The translations under genes were made by a program, and so were the position numbers. From positions 262,290-326,289 of the forward strand of contig BCIV01000021.1 in the NCBI GenBank assembly GCA_001600055.1: 64,000 bases of DNA, in the 5' to 3' direction. Of the stretch, positions 34,330 through 45,554 are shown piece by piece. The stretch is from Filobasidium wieringae. Its lineage: Eukaryota > Basidiomycota > Tremellomycetes > Filobasidiales > Filobasidiaceae. The notes beneath the pieces are model-generated. The model saw only the letters and a list, made by a program, of their open reading frames with translations. It did not search any database and was not told the origin of the DNA. The first letter of the stretch is position 1, and the number at the start of each line of letters is the position of its first letter.

Positions 34330-35154
34330 TCACTCCTTCTCCTTCTCCGCAAACCCCTTCAAATCGTCCAACTTGACTTTCCTCAACGCTTGTAGACTCG
34401 TACCGCCAAGGTTGACTTGGGGTACGATGGATCGGGGGTGAGAACCTGATTGGAATGCTGTTAAGGCTTCTTTCCATCTGTTGCGAGCCGGGGTGGGGCG
34501 GGGGGGAAGGGAAGAATAAGAGAAGGAAGAAGAAATGAAGAGAGAGACAGAGAGATAGAGAGAGAGTGTGTGTGTGTATATGTGAATATCGGCCAAACCA
34601 GTACGGAGAACGCGGGAGATGACGCTCACCTAGAGACGCATAAACACCATCGACAACCTTCAGTCAACTTTGGGCCTTGAGTCATCAGGTCGTTCCCCTT
34701 TGATTTCGAAAACTCTAGGAAATCTTGGGTCACTATACCAGCTAGCGTATGGTCACCTGGGTCGGAGGGGTCTGGGCGACAGTAGCTGATGGAAGTAAAA
34801 TGGTCGGGGGTTAGGGAGATGATACGAGGAGGAATACGGGAATGAGAGGGAGACTGACTTGTCACGGAACCAACCGGTGGGGAGGGAGGGTGTACCGTGT
34901 TGTTCCAACTTTCCATGTAGGACTGTGACGATGAACCGTATCGATCAGCTGACCGTTCTCATTCACGCAAGTACGTATGACTGACCGTTCATCTCGCTTT
35001 CAGGTAAGTTCTGAGTACTGGCCATCCTGATTTGAGTAAAGTTCTGGGTGAGGCTGTTAGCGATATGAGCTTGTGAGCGTAGCTGGAGCGATTGGGAGAC
35101 GGTTCGAGTGGTTGTGAATGGGAAAAAAAGCAATAATCTGCTTGAAATTCTCAT
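34330..35154 (-). CDS. DUF2237 domain protein with mitochondrial-type leader
   Basis: Four exons (35154-34986, 34922-34859, 34785-34630, 34477-34330) encode about 178 residues. The DUF2237 signatures are clear: VLHGKLEQHGTPSLPTGWFRDKSYCRPDPSDPGDHTLAGIVTQDFLEFSKSKGNDL, then CRWCLCVSRWKEAL, and a C-terminal LQALRKVKLDDLKGF. Function is unknown; bacterial and eukaryotic members exist. The upstream start gives a 43-residue Ser/Arg/Gln leader (RISSRLLLFFPFTTTRTVS) typical of mitochondrial import. A second Met44 (35025) directly precedes the conserved core and has a better start context, so two products are possible. An imperfect GA/GT repeat sits in the last intron near 34535-34580. Divergent from HAS1 at 251 bp. 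Confidence 0.82.
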
Positions 35155-35405
35155 TTGAGAAAGTGAAAACTGTGGAAAAGTGAAAACGAAGCAACGTCGA
35201 GCTTCGATCTGAACGAGAGATCATGCACCTCGACCTCGATCGCGATCTGACGTAATCACGTTATCACTTGCGGACATGGCCTAGATATCGTATGTCCGCG
35301 TGAATTTCTGAAATGTTGAGTACCGTTCACCGGTCAAACATTTCGCACTCAGCGTCGCATCGTTAGCCTCTTCCTGGTACAACGAACATCACCACCACCA
35401 TCATC
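35155..35405. promoter_or_regulatory. Compact bidirectional promoter between DUF2237 gene and HAS1
   Basis: 251 bp between divergent start codons. Contains repeated GTGAAAAC/GTGGAAAAGTGAAAAC blocks near 35160-35190 and TAATCACGTTATCAC near 35253. No firm factor match. Confidence 0.4.
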
Positions 35406-37541
35406 ATGTCCCCTATAGCATCAACGTCGTCCTCCCCAGCTCAGTCTCAGTTGAAAAAGAGGAAGAGATCTAGGCATGGCAAGGCCGCCACTGACGACGT
35501 ACCGGTCGAGAAAAAGAGTAAATCTGATGATGCTCCGGTAGATGCCGACGAGGAGGTAGAGCAAGCGGAGCAGGTGGATCAAGTTCCTACGACCGAAGAG
35601 AAGGAAGAAACGGAAGTAACGTCGTCCATTCCTCAACCGTCCACTTCGACCAGCACCACCCCAACGACCCTCACCTCGACTTCAAACGTGACTGATGCCG
35701 GGACGACGCTTACCACCGCAACCTTCTCCTCCCTCAACCTCTCCCCTCAATCTCAAGCGGCCATAAACGCTCTCGGATTCGTGACCATGACGGAAGTCCA
35801 AGCCCGAACCATCCCTCCTCTCCTCTCCGGTCGAGACGTTCTAGGAGCAGCCCGAACCGGATCCGGAAAAACCCTCGCCTTCCTTCTCCCCTCCATAGAA
35901 ATCCTCTCCACCCTCAAATTCAAACCGGCCAATGGGACGGGAATCATCATCCTCACTCCTACGAGAGAACTCGCCCTTCAGATCTTCTCGATCGTCAGGG
36001 ACTTGATGCAGGGGTTTCATAGTCAGACTTTCGGGGTGGTCATGGGAGGTGCGAATAGGAAGAGCGAGGCGGACAGGTTGGCAAAGGGTGTTAATCTGAT
36101 CGTCGCTACTCCCGGAAGGTTGTTGGATCATCTCAGGGTGAGTACTTCCCCGCTTCATCCTCTTCTTCTTCCCGTTCCACCAGCTGACCAACCACACCCC
36201 CACCCTTGCCCTTAGAACACGAAATCATTCGTATTCAAAAACGTCAAAGCACTCGTGATAGACGAGGCAGATCGGATCCTCGAAGTAGGGTTCGAAGAGG
36301 AGATGAAGGAGATTATCAAGATTTTACCTAATGGTGAGTCGCTTAGGATCACAGGGGAAGGAAGGGGTGTTGATCAGTCTTGTCGTTGTTTCCTTCGTGT
36401 GCCCTCTTCGCTTGCTCGCACGCCCTCACAGAAAACCGCCAGACCATGCTCTTCTCCGCAACCCAAACCACCAAAGTCCAAGACCTAGCCCGAATCTCCC
36501 TCCGCCCCGGTCCCCTCTACATCAACGTCGATTCCGATAAAGAGACTTCCACCGCGGCCATGCTGGAACAAGGCTATATCGTCTGTGAATCCGAAAAGAG
36601 GTTCTTGCTGTTGTTCACCTTTTTGAAGAGGAACTTGAAGAAGAAGTGTATCGTTTTCTTCGCCAGTTGTAACGAGGTCAAGTATTATGCGGAACTTTTG
36701 AATTATATTGATATTCCCGTCTTGGATTTACATGTGAGTCCGACCCCCCTCTAGCTCTATTTCGTTGATTCTCATGACGGCGAGCTGATCACCGATCGGA
36801 TTGATCTTTTTTTTTGACAGGGCAAGCAGAAACAACAGAAACGGACAAACACTTTCTTTGAATTCTGTAACGCCCCTACCGGACATCTGCTCTGTACCGA
36901 CGTCGCCGCTCGAGGGTTAGATATCCCCAAGGTAGATTGGATCATCCAATTCGACCCTCCCGATGATCCCAGGGATTACATCCATCGAGTCGGACGGACC
37001 GCGAGGGCGGGGAAGAGCGGGAAGAGTCTGTTGTTCCTCTTACCTAGCGAACAAGGCTTCCTCCAATTCTTGGCCGCTGCGAAAGTACCGCTCAACAAGT
37101 TTGAGATCAAGCCGGAGATGATCGCTAACGTTCAGGATCAGGTAGGTCTCGCCTTTTCATTGGTTTCATCGTTCTTTCGATGGATCGAGGCGTGTGCTTA
37201 CACGACCTTTCCCCCTTGCACAGCTCGAAAAGTTGATCTCGAAGAATTATTACCTCCATCAATCAGCCAAGGACGGTTACCGATCTTACCTCCAAGCGTA
37301 CGCTTCTTACTCCCTCAAATCCATCTTTGATATCAACAAACTCGACCTCCGAGCCATCGGGAAATCGTTCGGGTTCGCCATCCCACCCAAAGTCAACATC
37401 TCCATCGGGACGTCCTTGAAGGCGGGGAAGAAGGCGAGGAAGGCGGGGGAGAGTAGTGATGAGGAGGACGAGGAGGGTGGACAGCCCAAGAAGGCTTATT
37501 ACCGATCGCAGCATCAGAACCGGAAACGACCCAGGAATTAG
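35406..37541 (+). CDS. HAS1: DEAD-box RNA helicase HAS1
   Basis: Five exons (35406-36137, 36216-36333, 36432-36733, 36821-37141, 37224-37541) give about 596 residues. After an acidic and Ser/Thr-rich N-terminus, all helicase motifs are present: Q motif ([18 protein letters not shown]), [28 protein letters not shown] (VIDEADRIL), SAT (LFSATQT), then [31 protein letters not shown]. The C-terminal region ([43 protein letters not shown], then [10 protein letters not shown]) is diagnostic of HAS1, needed for 18S rRNA and 60S maturation in the nucleolus. Lys-rich terminus. The gene converges with an SDR at 160 bp. Confidence 0.93.
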
Positions 37542-37701
37542 AGGGCGCGTGGATCAGGGACGGCCGGTGATTCTCTTTTTGCGTTTTCGATCTGTTTGTA
37601 TTTCCCCCGGGGTATTCATCGCTTTTATTTCATCTCGACGAGTCATGATGGATTGTTCTATACATGTATTATCTTTTCCTTGTCGTTACGACTCTCAAAG
37701 A

Positions 37702-39063
37702 CTAGGGAGAATGCTCCCGTTTGAGATCCTGAACTGCAGTATCTATCCAGCTCTTCCAAGCTTGACGTACTTCCAGATCGTACACCGCATCCGCTGCCGG
37801 AACACTGTCGGCAGAGCATCAAGGTCAACACCTCGTCACCTTTCAGATCTCGCCAGCCTGGGAGCACGTACGACTTGTAATCCTTCAGATAGACAGCTTC
37901 CTCCGCCTTGATACCGTCATCCACCCACTCTTCTTCCTTGCCAAAACACGCTTCGAAAATCTTCTTCCCCCCTTCTTCTGGCGTGCTGGCAAAGGGAGCG
38001 TAGTGTAGGAGGTATGACATGAACCATTGAGCGATCCGCGGGGAGTTTTTGGATAGAGAGGTGGACGGTACGAAACCTGTCCTTTCCTTTTAGTGTCAGG
38101 TGTGGTCTGATTCGAGACGCAACGGGGGACTCACCTGGGGATACTGAGACACTAGTCACGGATTGAGAGAAGGCGGAGGGGAGGGTGAAGGCGGATTGGG
38201 TTTGAAGGAGTTTGGTGATCTTGTAGGTCTGCATACCGTTCCATTTGGCTGGACTTATGAGTTCCGGTAGTGTGTCGGGAGTCACTGATCAAGCGGACAA
38301 GTCAGATTGTAAGAGGCTTTAAGACGGAGGCAAGATTTACCTGGGAACGTCAATCTCCGGTGTAATTCGCTTGAGACGGTCACTATTCTCGTCTTCTCCC
38401 CTTCCTCCTTCGTCTTGAAGGCTTTCTGCAGACAGTCGAGCAGTAAAGCGTTCCCCAGGACATTGGTCATTAGAGCTTCTTCCACCTTTTCTCCCCCTAT
38501 TTCGCTCGACGTGAGTCTCCTTTCCTTGGGCGCGATCGCAGCGTTCAAGAGCACCAAGTCCAACTTTTCTTCCTTTCTCAAGAATTCTGTAGCGCATTTG
38601 ATCACCGAAGAAGGAGAAGATAGGTCGAGAGGAAGATGGAATAACTTGATATGGTCCAGGACACGATCGTCCACTCCGTTGATCTCGTTTTCCGTCCCTG
38701 CATCGGTGCGGGTAGCGTTCCTAAGTACAAAGAGTTCCAGTTCTTTGGGAGGAGGAGGTTTTCTTGCGCACAGGTAAACTTTGAGCGGGGTCGATGGTCG
38801 AGGGTTTACGGGGCTTGTTGCTGATCGAACGGTGTGAAGTAAGAATTGATGGCCCTGGTTTATAGGAACATGTCGCATCAGATCTTTTCGAGGATTGAAC
38901 TGGTCGCACGTCAAGACTGACCAAGTTACTAGTAGCTGAGGAAGTTTCAGTGATATCTCGGTCAGCTTATTTACGTGAAACGCTGATCGGTAGAACTCAA
39001 GGCACATGCTTCGCTCCACCAGGCTCCTCCAGTCATCAGAATGGTCCTCGCTCGTGTAGTCAT
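37702..39063 (-). CDS. Short-chain dehydrogenase/reductase family protein (first splice uncertain)
   Basis: Clear exons: about 38900-38341, 38284-38135, 38076-37840, 37793-37702. The likely start is 39063, giving MTTRARTILMTGGA, the beginning of an SDR nucleotide-binding motif; the next exon supplies GHQFLLHTVRSA and KVYLCARKP, but no standard GT-AG junction joins the two in frame. LDLVLLNAAIAPKERRLTSSE, LMTNVLGNALLLDCL, RIVTVSSELHRRL (catalytic Ser region), then MQTYKITKLLQTQSAFTL (Tyr-x3-Lys: YKITK) follow. The C-terminus YVLPGWRDLKADAVYDLEVRQAWKSWIDTAVQDL matches this fungal SDR group. Function unknown; retinol dehydrogenase/3-keto reductase relatives. Divergent from the conserved unknown gene by 236 bp. 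Confidence 0.75.
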
Positions 39064-39299
39064 TGAGTGATCTGTTGTTCCTTCTTGCTTTATTGCTACG
39101 TAGGTTACCCGACTGGTTTATACGAAAGCGGTGAAGGTCGATATTTGAGACGATATGAATTTCCGGATCGATCTTCCACGATCTAATTGAGAATGACGAA
39201 TCTCGGAGTAATTCAAGTAGTATCGACATCAAAACATGCTTCATCCTGATTCGATTGCATCCCCTAATACTGGCTAAGTCTACAACCTCAATCATCATC
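39064..39299. promoter_or_regulatory. Compact bidirectional promoter between SDR and conserved unknown gene
   Basis: 236 bp between divergent start codons, so both promoters share this region. No recognised site. Confidence 0.35.
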
Positions 39300-40911
39300 A
39301 TGCCTCCCAAAGCGTCATCGAGCACTCTCCCCAAATCCCCATCCAAGAAAAGGGCGCCGAAAGCTGCCAAGAAGGAAGAAGAGGATGAACCCGTGAACAA
39401 CGCTTCTCAAGAGAAACTACCTCTTCAAGCATGGCTCAAGCTGTTCACCGAACGATCTGTAGATACGAGGGTCGCTATGATCTTGGCAGGAAAATTGTGA
39501 GTTTTCCTATTATTCAGTTATATATCGGTGCTGAAGAATCGAAAGGATATACGGTCAGGTATTCGACGACATCTTCCGAAGCAGAAATTCTCAAGCTGAC
39601 TGGACCCAAGTTACAAGCGGCTGGAATCAACGATAAAGAACAGAAGAAATCCATAATGAGTGCTTTGAGAGGTATGAAACTTTCCCTCGGAGTCGTACAT
39701 GTAAGAAAACAACTTTCACGTCCGTGTATCCTTTCAGACTAATTTCATCCCGGTCGTATGGGTGCAGGGTTCGATACCGCAGGACGGAAAGAGGGGAGGC
39801 AAAAAGAGGAAGTGGGATGAGGATTTGGGGAATCCGTTGTTACCTGATGCGCCTGGAACATCTAATGGGAAGGGAAAAGCGAGGGATTACGATTTCCATG
39901 AGAACCTCGATATCGAGGTATGCATTGTTGCGCTCTTCTCTGTCAAAAGTAGCTGATACGCTGAATTCTACGACGTAACAGATAATACGTATGCAAGCAG
40001 TGACGACCAATAGAGCACCATGTATGACCGCTTGGGCCTATATCATCCTCTCGCAAATGGGTTTCAATCAACTAGAATCGCTTTCCCTCGCATCCGTCTT
40101 CACCTCCGTAACCAGCACTCAACATGCGCTCAACTTAGGGAACATCTATACGGCTGAGCAGGAGAGGGATGCGAGGCTGGAGATGAGCCAGTTACCGGGG
40201 AAAAGAAGAAAGGGCGACGAGGCTGGGGAAGGGGAGGGGAATAGTCAGCCTTGGGTTGGGGTTATGAGAAGACGGTTACCTGTTATACAATTGGCTGACA
40301 AGACTTGGAGAGGGTTAAGCAAGGGGATGGCGGTTGAACCGGAAAAGGTACGTGCTCGTCTGGCTCTTCCTGGAGCAAGGACGCAAGCTGATCAGGCCAG
40401 CTTGTAGGCTTATTCGTACATCACGAGAAACTTCAAGGAGACGACACCTTACGTAATCGGAGCTTTGAGACTGTTAGCTCGATGTTACACCGTCGATGAG
40501 CTCAATGAAGATGGGTATGGGATGTATGTGAGTGCCCGTTTCAACCTTTATTGCAGTCTAAGCAACCCCTATTGACCGAAGCCCATGTCACCGTGACTAT
40601 GACAGGTCTCGTTCCGTCCGGACGTACAAGGCTGGGGAGATAGGGCCACCTTGTTCTGCTCCAACATCATTGATCTTATACCTCCGGAAAAAGAAGTCGA
40701 CCTGGCTTTGCACAAAACGATCATCCCTCAACCTATGAAAGAAGAACTCATCCAGGTCAAAGATGAACAACCGGACGAAATCGAGATGCAAGCCGTTAAG
40801 GAGGAGGTGGAGAACGATGTGAAAGGTATGAAGAAGGAAGAAGGAGGGTTTGAAGTGGGGAGGGAAGATGTGTTTGAAGGGTTTTGGGAGGCAGAGTATG
40901 ATGACGAGTGA
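39300..40911 (+). CDS. Conserved protein of unknown function
   Basis: Six exons (39300-39496, 39559-39700, 39768-39917, 39982-40347, 40408-40527, 40606-40911) give about 426 residues. Lys-rich N-terminus, then a globular part (PLQAWLKLFTERSVDTRVAMILAGKLYSTTSSEAEILKLTGPKLQAAGI). The best-conserved-looking block is TTNRAPCMTAWAYIILSQMGFNQLESLSLASVFTSV, followed by HALNLGNIY and later YSYITRNFKETTPYVIGALRLLARCY. A similar block seems familiar to me from uncharacterised bacterial and fungal proteins (NRAPVxxxWAxxxAERxGF), but I cannot name a family. The C-terminus is acidic and Glu-rich (KEEVENDVKGMKKEEGG). All splice phases agree. No function is claimed. Confidence 0.7.
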
Positions 40912-41138
40912 AAGAGAGGGCAGAGGGTTCCGGATGTAAATAGGTTGGACTTCGGATGCAAATTCGAGTTCCGACATGTTCGGTTAGATTCTTCTAAAGT
41001 TCTGACGACAGTTTGAGGAGACCTTTAATTCGATTTCATACGCATCGGACCTGCTTGATTCGTGATTCTTACCAGATCTATCAGACTGGACCCGTCAGCA
41101 GTCTTTTCATATTCGATACCGTCGAGACTGTGAACAAA

Positions 41139-42374
41139 ATGAGCCAAAACAAAGCATCTGTCCTCGTTCGAGGTTCTATCAGTAAGGTCCCAAACGCTAT
41201 CGATTATGTTGTCGACTGATCGATTCAATGTTCAACAACACAGACATCGATGAGTTTTATCACTTGGAAGATATCGTCAGACCAGGTCAAACAGTGGCTG
41301 CTCGTTCCTTGACCAAACGACTAGGAGGAAAAGGTGCGAATCAAGCTAAAGCTGTAGCTTGCGCTGGAGTGAACGTCCTATTGGACGGAGCTGTCGGTGA
41401 TGATGGGGAAGGACAAGGAGTGAAGGAAAAGCTCTGCGAGTCTGTAGCATCATCGGAGGGAAGGATTCTTGAGGATAGGATCAGGTTGGCACCGGGTGTA
41501 TCGACAGGGAAAGCTGTCATTCAGCTCGCGAACGATGGGGAGAACTGCATCAGTGAGTCATAAGTTTAGCTGAGACTCGATATCATCTGAATCTCGATAC
41601 TGATAACTTTGGTAGTCATCCTGGGAGGAGCCAACACCCATTCTCTGGAAAATTTCGATCCACTGATTCCAAAAGGAACTACTCATCTTCTCCTTGCAAA
41701 CGAAATCATCCTCGACTCGACCATTTCCTACCTCACCACCGCAGCCTCTCAATCGATAACCACCATCTTCAACCCATCCCCCATGCCTTCCTCCACGGAA
41801 CTGCGATCTTTCCCCTTCCACCAATTAGACTGGTTGATCGTCAATGAAGGTGAACTCGCATCCATCTTCGAATCTCTCGTCGGCGAACCTCTTCCCGCAT
41901 CGAATAACCCGGAAGAATCCATCAAAAACGGTCTGAAATTGTTCTCCAAACTCTCTTCCCGAACAGGGATCATCTGCACCTTGGGACCTCAAGGAGTCCT
42001 CTTCGTTCGTCCATCGCCTGGGTCGGAAGGCGGAGTTCAGACGGGTCACCTTCCCGCGGCCAAGCTGGAGAACGCTATCAAGGATACGACCGGTGCAGGG
42101 GATTGTTTCATGGGTTTCTTCGCTGCCGGATTGGCCAAGTCTGAGCAAAAATCCGGATCGAAAGAAAAAGATATATCGAATGAAGCGTTTGAGGAGATCT
42201 TGAAGACTTGCTTGACCGTTCGTATTTTTCGCTTCCCGATCAGCTTTACCCTAGATATCTGATCTAACCGTTTAATGTCAGGCATGTTCGATGTGTGTTG
42301 AGAGTGAAGGTGCTCAGGATAGTTACCGACCTATCAGTCAGGTGGTTGAGCGTATGAAGCGAACTTTTGCATGA
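41139..42374 (+). CDS. RBK1: Ribokinase (PfkB family)
   Basis: Four exons (41139-41181, 41244-41552, 41616-42217, 42282-42374) give about 348 residues. Motifs: GSINIDEFYHLEDIVRPGQT, GGKGANQAKAVACAG, DGAVGDDGEG, VSTGKAVIQLANDGENCIVILGGAN, NEGELASIF, CTLGPQGVLF and the C-terminal catalytic motif DTTGAGDCFMGFFAAGLA, with the base Asp in GAGD. The terminal exon supplies ACSMCVESEGAQDSYRPI, the usual ribokinase C-terminus. It phosphorylates ribose for the pentose pathway in the cytosol. Start at 41139 (MSQNKASVLVRGS) chosen because it lies directly before the beta strand that opens the fold. Complete in the window. Confidence 0.92.
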
Positions 42375-42684
42375 ACGGGTTGGCCTGGAAGTAACAATAT
42401 GAACTACCGAAGCAGAGCTAAATGAACAGGGAAGTTGTAAACCATTTAGTCAGAGATATCGCATGGTCATTCATTTCGAGGCGGCCAATTGCAATATCGT
42501 TTATACATCTTGCGGTGTCGTTCGAACCTTCCATCTTTCTGCTACCACCTTGAGACTCCTGCCCGCTCTCCTGACCCGTCTCCTTCGTCTTCTCAGACCG
42601 TCGGATAGCTCGCCTCCTCGTCTCCTCGTATCGTATTCCTGCTTAGGTCCGTTTGGCGGTGCAGAGATCGGTCGCTCATGTCAC
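42375..42684. other. Convergent intergenic region
   Basis: 310 bp between ribokinase (+) and the small membrane protein gene (-), both ending here. No further coding signal. Confidence 0.4.
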
Positions 42685-43095
42685 TCAGCTGTAAGAGGGA
42701 ACAGGCGCAGGCACGGGATTGAGACCGACGACCGGGTGGTTGTAGGTAGATGAGACAGGCGCAGAGGAAACAGGCTGTACTTGTTTGATCGCCTTGTTAC
42801 GTCTTTTCCTGTTACCGTTCGAAGGGATTGTATTAGATGTCGGGTACTCGGCGGCTGGTTAGGCGAAACGTATGGCCTACCTGATCAACATCCATATGAT
42901 CACTAGCGTCACGATCACTCCGATGATCGCGCAGATGACATAGATCGCTATCTTTCCTCCTCGAGGGACTTTCTGGAACCCCTTTTTAGGCTTGGAGTAC
43001 TTGGTGACGGTCGTACGAGGTGGAGGTTGTGTCTTGGTAGCGCCCTCGACGTACGCGAGGAGGCTCAAGATGGTGAGGACCGCGATAGTCGACAT
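42685..43095 (-). CDS. Small single-pass membrane protein
   Basis: Two exons (43095-42881, 42808-42685) give 112 residues. A signal peptide (TIAVLTILSLLAYVEG) precedes a short basic ectodomain with PPPRTTVTK, a TM helix (IAIYVICAIIGVIVTLVIIWMLI), and a cytosolic tail RRKRRNKAIKQ with Pro/Ser/Val repeats ending VPAPVPSYS. The predicted topology is type I. Not recognised as a known family, but similar in plan to the two small membrane genes at 50.9 and 52 kb. Positively charged residues after the TM fit cytosolic orientation of the tail. Confidence 0.75.
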
Positions 43096-43727
43096 TGATA
43101 GTGATGAGCGGATTGATACTTTCTTGGTAAGTGTACGCTTTGAAGTACCAGGAGTCGGACATGGATTAATGATAAGATACCTCGATGTCTTTTCTAGAGT
43201 TGTCGGTTATCGCTGTGACTGGCCTAACACATTTTCTGATCAGGTGATCGATCTAAAAACTTCCCCCCTTTGATCAAAGATCACCGACTCCTTTAGACAC
43301 AGCGTTTCACATGAACTCGCTTCCCATTTACATCCGCGATCTTCTTTTCGCTTGCTGTGACGAGTTTGTCGACCGAATATACTGAATTCACTGATCTGAA
43401 CAGCTCGCTGTCATATCTGAGCCCTCAAGAACTGATGCAGGATAGAGTGTGGTGAATCGGTCAACCAGGACGGTTTGGTTGACATTAATGAAATTGCCCC
43501 CTGTTGGTCGATGCTTGATATCTATGGCATGGGCCGGCAGATCGATTGGTGTTCCAACTTGCTTTTCTTCTCCCAAGAGACAAAAGCGTAACGGGACAAG
43601 TATTTGGTTAGCATGCCCAAAGATTAAGATCTCGCCATGCATATCGTCTCATGGACTCTTATTTTATCAATACATTACTGTTCGGTTTGGTTACAGGAGT
43701 ACGGGCTTTTCAAGCCAGGCCCGCGTT

Positions 43728-45124
43728 TCACGCTACCTTTACGACAACCTTTCCGATATGTTTGCCTGACTGTACGTACTCGTAAGCCTCCCTCAGCTGT
43801 TCGAACTGGAAGACCTTGTCGATAATAGGTCGCACGCCTCCAGTTTCGAACGCTCGGTTCATCTCGATGAATTGTTGTTTGTTACCTGTCATAACCAATC
43901 AGTTTCAATTTCATTGAGAGCAAGATGAATTGTAGGTGATTATAATACTGACCGACGAAATTACCTCGGGCGTTGACGGCTCCGTATAAGAGTAATTTAG
44001 CGAGATCTAGGCGGCCATCGGGTTAGCCCTGATGAAATTCGTCCACCTCGACGTATCCACTTACCGTCCTCCGGCTCATCATCCTTCTTCTTTCCGTAAT
44101 CCCCCAAGTACCCAGAAATCGCTACCAAACCTCCCGACCTAGTACTCTTGATGCTTTTCCCTAGGGTGGCTTTGCCTCCTATTTCAATGACGAAATCGAC
44201 TTTCTCCCCGTTCGTGAGCTTGGCGACCTCTTCGTGCCAATTAGGGTGATCAGTGTAGTTGATCGTCTGGAAAGTATCTGAGGAACTGTCCGGTCGGATC
44301 AATGGGGAGAGGAGAGAACGGGCTGTCTCGAGTTTAGAAGAGGATGAGGAGGTTAGGATGACTTTTGCTCCAGCGTTGAGTGCGATCTGTTCGGTATCCC
44401 ATCAGCTTTAAAGAGTGAACGACTTTTTTCCCGGAATCAACTTACCTGAGCAGCGAATAGTGACACTCCTCCAGTTCCCATACAGAGGACCCTTCCACCT
44501 GCTTTCAGAGTAGGATAATGACCGTAGAGAGAAGAATAAGCCGTAGCGGCTGCGATAGTCAAGGTGCTTCCTTCTTCATATGACATGTGGGAAGGAAGCT
44601 TGACGACTTGAGTTCCGGATACTACAAAGTATTCTATAAATTCAGGGATTCGAAGTCAACTACTATCAAGGGGCTATGCGAGGGGGTTGTATTACCGGAA
44701 GCGACTCCGTCGATAGCTCCTCCGATTCCCCGCAGCATTGACTTGAACTGAACATCCTCATCCTGGTACTCAAACGTTAGCCTTTATCTGCGCATGATCG
44801 AGATCAAATATATCTCACCTGGTCATGTCCCAGAAAGACGACAGTAGCAACCCTATCTCCCACTTTCCATCCCTCGACTTCGCTACCAACCTCAACGATC
44901 TCACCCGCTGCGTCCGACACGGGAACAAGTTCGTCCTTGATATCATGAGGAGCGGGGTACGTTGAGTTGGCGATCTGAAGATCTCTAGCGTTCAAGCTGA
45001 GAGCTTTGATTTTGATGAGGACATCACCAGGATTGCTCAACTTTGGGATCTCGGCGTCGGTATGTAGGGTAAGGCCGGAGAAATCTCGGCGGTGAGATAA
45101 TCGGTATTGCTTCATAGTAGACAT
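43728..45124 (-). CDS. Zinc-free MDR-family oxidoreductase (quinone-oxidoreductase-like)
   Basis: Six exons (45124-44819, 44762-44696, 44633-44446, 44386-44065, 44006-43953, 43885-43728) encode about 364 residues. The GroES-like N-terminus (PGDVLIKIKALSLNARDLQIAN, VPVSDAAGEIVEVGSEVEGWKVGDRVATVVF) is followed by the Rossmann fold (ALNAGAKVILTSSSSSKLETARS and GGRVLCMGTGGVSLFAAQIA). There is no Cys-Gly-x-Cys-Gly or structural-Cys cluster, so catalytic zinc is unlikely. The NAD(P) is likely bound by GTGGVSLFA. C-terminal FEQLREAYEYVQSGKHIGKVVVKV is family-typical. Substrate unknown. Sits just beyond REI1 on the same strand. Confidence 0.88.
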
Positions 45125-45554
45125 GTTTCAGGTTTGGATCGATGATCTGAACTGGAAGCTGTAGGTGTCGAGGCAGATGGATGGTTGCTTTTGCTTGTGC
45201 GTAGTATCGAATTACTGAAGTTTTAGGTCGATCGAGCTGGAAGCTGGAATACACTGGAAGGGCTCGCATGATTACAAAGTTTACAACAAGCGCCACGTCA
45301 TCAACTGACCTCATCGCATCGCCCAGGCGGGTGTAATGAATATAATGAAACCTGGGATGAGGGCCTAGATGACATGAGCAGTCAGGCGGATGGAGTGGCT
45401 GGAAATGCTTAGCAGATCGGAGTGAAGTCTACATCTGATCGTTGTTGAACGATTATCAAACATGGATATATGTGAAGCAATATCTATGAGTGCAGCATTA
45501 TACAAGTATACATATCCAAAAAGAACCCGTAAAGTATCGCAACAGCGAGATGAA
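45125..45554. other. Short intergenic region
   Basis: 430 bp between the MDR gene start (minus strand) and the REI1 3' end. Presumed MDR promoter plus REI1 3' UTR. No other signal seen. Confidence 0.4.

Noticed and set aside
38282..39400. Long minus-strand frame starting at 39400 that would extend the SDR N-terminus by about 110 residues
   Set aside because: It runs back through the promoter and antisense to the first exon of the divergent conserved gene, and the extra residues lack any SDR pattern; the ATG at 39063 fits the cofactor motif better.
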